DNA of 64,000 nt from Halorussus rarus (GTDB taxonomy: Archaea; Halobacteriota; Halobacteria; Halobacteriales; Haladaptataceae). This document shows positions 61,892 through 64,000 of this stretch, piece by piece (the stretch's first letter is position 1; the number at the start of each line of letters is the position of its first letter). Made by a program: the position numbers and the translations under genes. A model generated the notes under the pieces. It saw only the letters and a program-made list of their open reading frames with translations. It made no database searches and had not been told where the DNA came from. The stretch spans positions 496,001 to 560,000 of the forward strand of contig NZ_QPMJ01000002.1 in assembly GCF_003369835.1 (NCBI RefSeq), written 5' to 3'.

Positions 61892-63313
61892 ATGCGCGTC
61901 CTCCTCGTCCCCGAACTCTATCGACCGGACGACGCGACGGCCAACGGCACGCTCAACGACGCCGTAGCACTGGTCGAGGAGTGGCTGGACCGCGACCCGA
62001 ACCTCCACGTCTACTGGCTGCTCGCGCCGCCCGCGGTCGCGGACTACGACCCGGAGTACGTCCTGGCCGACCGCGACCGGGTCACCCTCGTCGAGGCCGA
62101 ACCCTTCATGCACGGCCACGAGCACGAGGACGCCTTCTCCGAAACGGGGTACACCGAGGCCCAGTTCCGAGCCATAGAGGAGGCGGTCTACGAGAGGAAC
62201 GGCTACGTCGACGTCGCGGTCGACCAGCGGGTGACCGGCCGGTACGACCTCGCGAAGTGGCTCGACCGCCTCGGCGGCGGGCGAGAAGCGAGCGTGGAGC
62301 CGACTGACGTCGTCGGCTACATCCACGACCTGCGGCTCCCGTTCAAGCGCCACGGACGGGAACTCCCCGATGACAAGCCGATGAAGACCGAACTGTCGGC
62401 CGCGACCGTCGCCGACGGACTCTGGTTCAAGGCCGGGGTCGACGCCGCGCGCATGCGCGAATACGGGAGCGAGGTGCTCGACGACGACTTCCTCGACGAA
62501 CTGCTCGACGACGCGCTCGAGACGGGGAGTCCGCTCGACTTCGGCGAGTTCGAGGAGTCGTACGCGGACGAACCCGAGTGGCTCCACGTCGCGGGGTCGG
62601 GGTGGGGCAAGAAGAACCTCGACGTCGTCATGGACGCGGCCGAGACCCTCTACGAGGAGTTCGGCGTCCGCACCCTGATGACGAACATGGACCCGATTCC
62701 GGACGGGCTCGCGGACTACCCCTTCGTCGACGCCTATCCCGAGTGCTCCCGCGAGCGCTACGAGGCCGCGCTCCGCGAATGCGACCTCGCTGTCGTCGCC
62801 TCGGACCACGAGACGATGCCCCGGACCCCGTTCGAGCAGGCCGCCAGCGGGCAGGTGCTCGTGGTCCGGGACGAGCCCTGGGCCTACGACTGCGTGCCCG
62901 AGGACTACCGGCTCGCCGGCGGCCTCGGCGACCTCGAATCGCTGGCGGTCCGCGCGGTCGAGAACTGGGACGAGGCGGTCGCCGAGAACCGCCGGCTGGT
63001 CGACCGCGTGCGCGAGGTTCGAGGCCCCGAGCAGTGCGGTCGGCGGACCTACCGCGACCTCGCCGCGCGCGTCGAGCGCCGGATTTCGGCGTTCGAGGCG
63101 AGCAACAACGGCGACGTCCTGACCGCCGTGGAGTCGGCCGCCGCGGCGTTCGACGGGGAGGTCCCCCTGGACGACCTCCGAGAGCGCGTGAGCGACCGGG
63201 TCGACGACCCCACCGTCACGGACCTGGTGTACGCGCTGCGGTCGCTCGGCTACGCCGACGCCGGGAATCCCGGGACGCCGGCGTTCGTTCCGGGACGCGA
63301 CGGTACCGATTAG
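61892..63313 (+). CDS. glycosyltransferase-like protein (GT-B-type)
   Basis: The protein has 473 residues. N-terminal RVLLVPELYRPDD; central WLHVAGSGWGKKNLDVVMDA; then DLAVVASDHETMPRTPFEQA, the donor-site-like block of GT-B enzymes. The C-terminus is charged and helical, with a final winged-helix-like segment. Donor and acceptor unknown. The 218-bp gap before it contains the dnaG promoter and nothing else seen. Confidence 0.65.
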   Translation: MRVLLVPELYRPDDATANGTLNDAVALVEEWLDRDPNLHVYWLLAPPAVADYDPEYVLADRDRVTLVEAEPFMHGHEHEDAFSETGYTEAQFRAIEEAVYERNGYVDVAVDQRVTGRYDLAKWLDRLGGGREASVEPTDVVGYIHDLRLPFKRHGRELPDDKPMKTELSAATVADGLWFKAGVDAARMREYGSEVLDDDFLDELLDDALETGSPLDFGEFEESYADEPEWLHVAGSGWGKKNLDVVMDAAETLYEEFGVRTLMTNMDPIPDGLADYPFVDAYPECSRERYEAALRECDLAVVASDHETMPRTPFEQAASGQVLVVRDEPWAYDCVPEDYRLAGGLGDLESLAVRAVENWDEAVAENRRLVDRVREVRGPEQCGRRTYRDLAARVERRISAFEASNNGDVLTAVESAAAAFDGEVPLDDLRERVSDRVDDPTVTDLVYALRSLGYADAGNPGTPAFVPGRDGTD

Positions 63314-63319
63314 GGTACC

Positions 63320-64000
63320 TCACGGCGCGTCCTCGAACCGGTCGAGTCCGAACAGGTCGACGTCCCGCCCCGTCTCGCCGTCGACCGCCAGGTCGGCCAG
63401 CACCTCGCCGATCGCGCTCGCGAACTTGAACCCGTGGCCCGAGAACCCAGCGCCCACCGTGACCTGCGGGCGGTCCGGGAGGGTGTCGAGGATGAAGTGG
63501 CCGTCGGGCGTGTTCGTGAACATGCAGGTGGCGAGCCGCATCGTCGGCCCCGCGCCGTCCGGGAAGTAGCGCTCGGCGTACGCCCGGAGCAACCGCTCGT
63601 CCTCGGGGCGGGGCTCGCGGTCCATCCCGTCGGGGTCGGCAGTCTCCTCGAGGTGGTTGAACTTCCCGAACTTGAATCCGGGGACGTCGTACTTCGGGAA
63701 GCCGTAGTAGTGGCCGTCCTCGGTCGCGTGGACGAACACGGGGAAGTTCTCGGGGTCGAACCGCTCGGGGGCGGTGGGCTGGAGCCACGCCAGCACCTGG
63801 CGCTCGGGGACCGCGACATCGGCGAGTTCGGGCAGGAGCTTCCGGGCCCACGCGCCCGCCGTCACGACGAGCCGGCCGGCCTCGTAGGTGTCCTTCGCGG
63901 TGGTCACGCGCACCCCGCCGTCCGAGAGCGCGGTGAAGCCCGCGACGGGCTCGCGCGCCCGGACCTCGGCGCCCTCCTCCTGAGCGGCCTCGACGTGGGC
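63320..64000 (-). CDS. sarcosine/N-methyltryptophan oxidase-like FAD oxidase (N-terminus outside window)
   Basis: 227 codons are visible; the frame is open at base 64000. The C-terminal part shows FGKFNHLEETADPDGMDREP, CMFTNTPDGHFILDTLP and VGAGFSGHGFKFASAIGE, the flavin-attachment-side blocks of monomeric sarcosine oxidase-type enzymes. The FAD-binding Rossmann motif must lie beyond the edge. It converges on the glycosyltransferase-like gene with six bases between. Confidence 0.88.
   Translation of the reverse strand, partial: AHVEAAQEEGAEVRAREPVAGFTALSDGGVRVTTAKDTYEAGRLVVTAGAWARKLLPELADVAVPERQVLAWLQPTAPERFDPENFPVFVHATEDGHYYGFPKYDVPGFKFGKFNHLEETADPDGMDREPRPEDERLLRAYAERYFPDGAGPTMRLATCMFTNTPDGHFILDTLPDRPQVTVGAGFSGHGFKFASAIGEVLADLAVDGETGRDVDLFGLDRFEDAP

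Noticed and set aside
1-64000. CRISPR arrays or IS elements
   Set aside because: No regularly spaced repeats and no transposase motif were found while reading; the repeats present are paired or palindromic.

Overview
The window is a piece of haloarchaeal (class Halobacteria) chromosome. The evidence is a GC-rich backbone, very acidic proteins, Tat signal peptides, and archaeal-only versions of DnaG, eIF5A, deoxyhypusine synthase and HPRT. There are also haloarchaeal families such as the LWR-salt protein and a DUF5778-like protein, TATA-type leaderless promoters, and multi-PAS/GAF histidine kinases. I cannot name the genus from sequence alone.

Left backbone (1-10.65 kb): two related sensor histidine kinases (the first runs off the left edge) flank small hypothetical genes, a tandem C2H2 zinc-finger protein, an NCS2 nucleobase permease and HPRT. 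The last two fit purine salvage. A frameshifted DUF1328 membrane-protein gene lies just before the junction.

Integrated island (about 10.65-30.54 kb): base composition drops abruptly to AT-rich. The edges carry a perfect 13-bp direct repeat and, just inside it, a perfect 13-bp inverted repeat. Together they look like the attL/attR of a tyrosine-recombinase element. A tyrosine recombinase with an RHH/coiled-coil partner lies in the middle. Cargo includes a TIR-domain protein, a DUF429 protein, a YaaA/DUF6884-like protein, a DUF2254-like membrane protein, and a GIY-YIG-like plus DUF262-HNH pair resembling type IV restriction. Further right are an EVE-like (PUA-fold) protein, small paralogous orphans, a winged-helix regulator, an overlapping pair of unknown genes, and a divergent pentapeptide-repeat potassium-channel protein. 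This looks like a defence or conflict island.

Right backbone (30.5-64 kb): housekeeping genes resume. They are a GT2 glycosyltransferase, a SprT-like protease, deoxyhypusine synthase, agmatinase plus eIF5A (hypusine/polyamine functions), two FAD amine oxidases, DUF488 plus Nif3, and a class I/II aminotransferase. Next come a ZIP metal transporter with a DtxR-type operator, an ABC1 kinase, Hsp20, two MoeA proteins (one fused to a periplasmic-binding-like domain), and TrkH/TrkA potassium uptake. The remainder includes a HAD phosphatase, pterin carbinolamine dehydratase, glutamyl-tRNA reductase and a cold-shock protein. A convergent pair of cis-prenyltransferases (one catalytic, one degenerate) is followed by DUF92-GNAT, DnaG primase, a glycosyltransferase-like protein and a sarcosine-oxidase-like protein cut by the right edge.

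No rRNA, complete tRNA, CRISPR array or IS transposase was seen.
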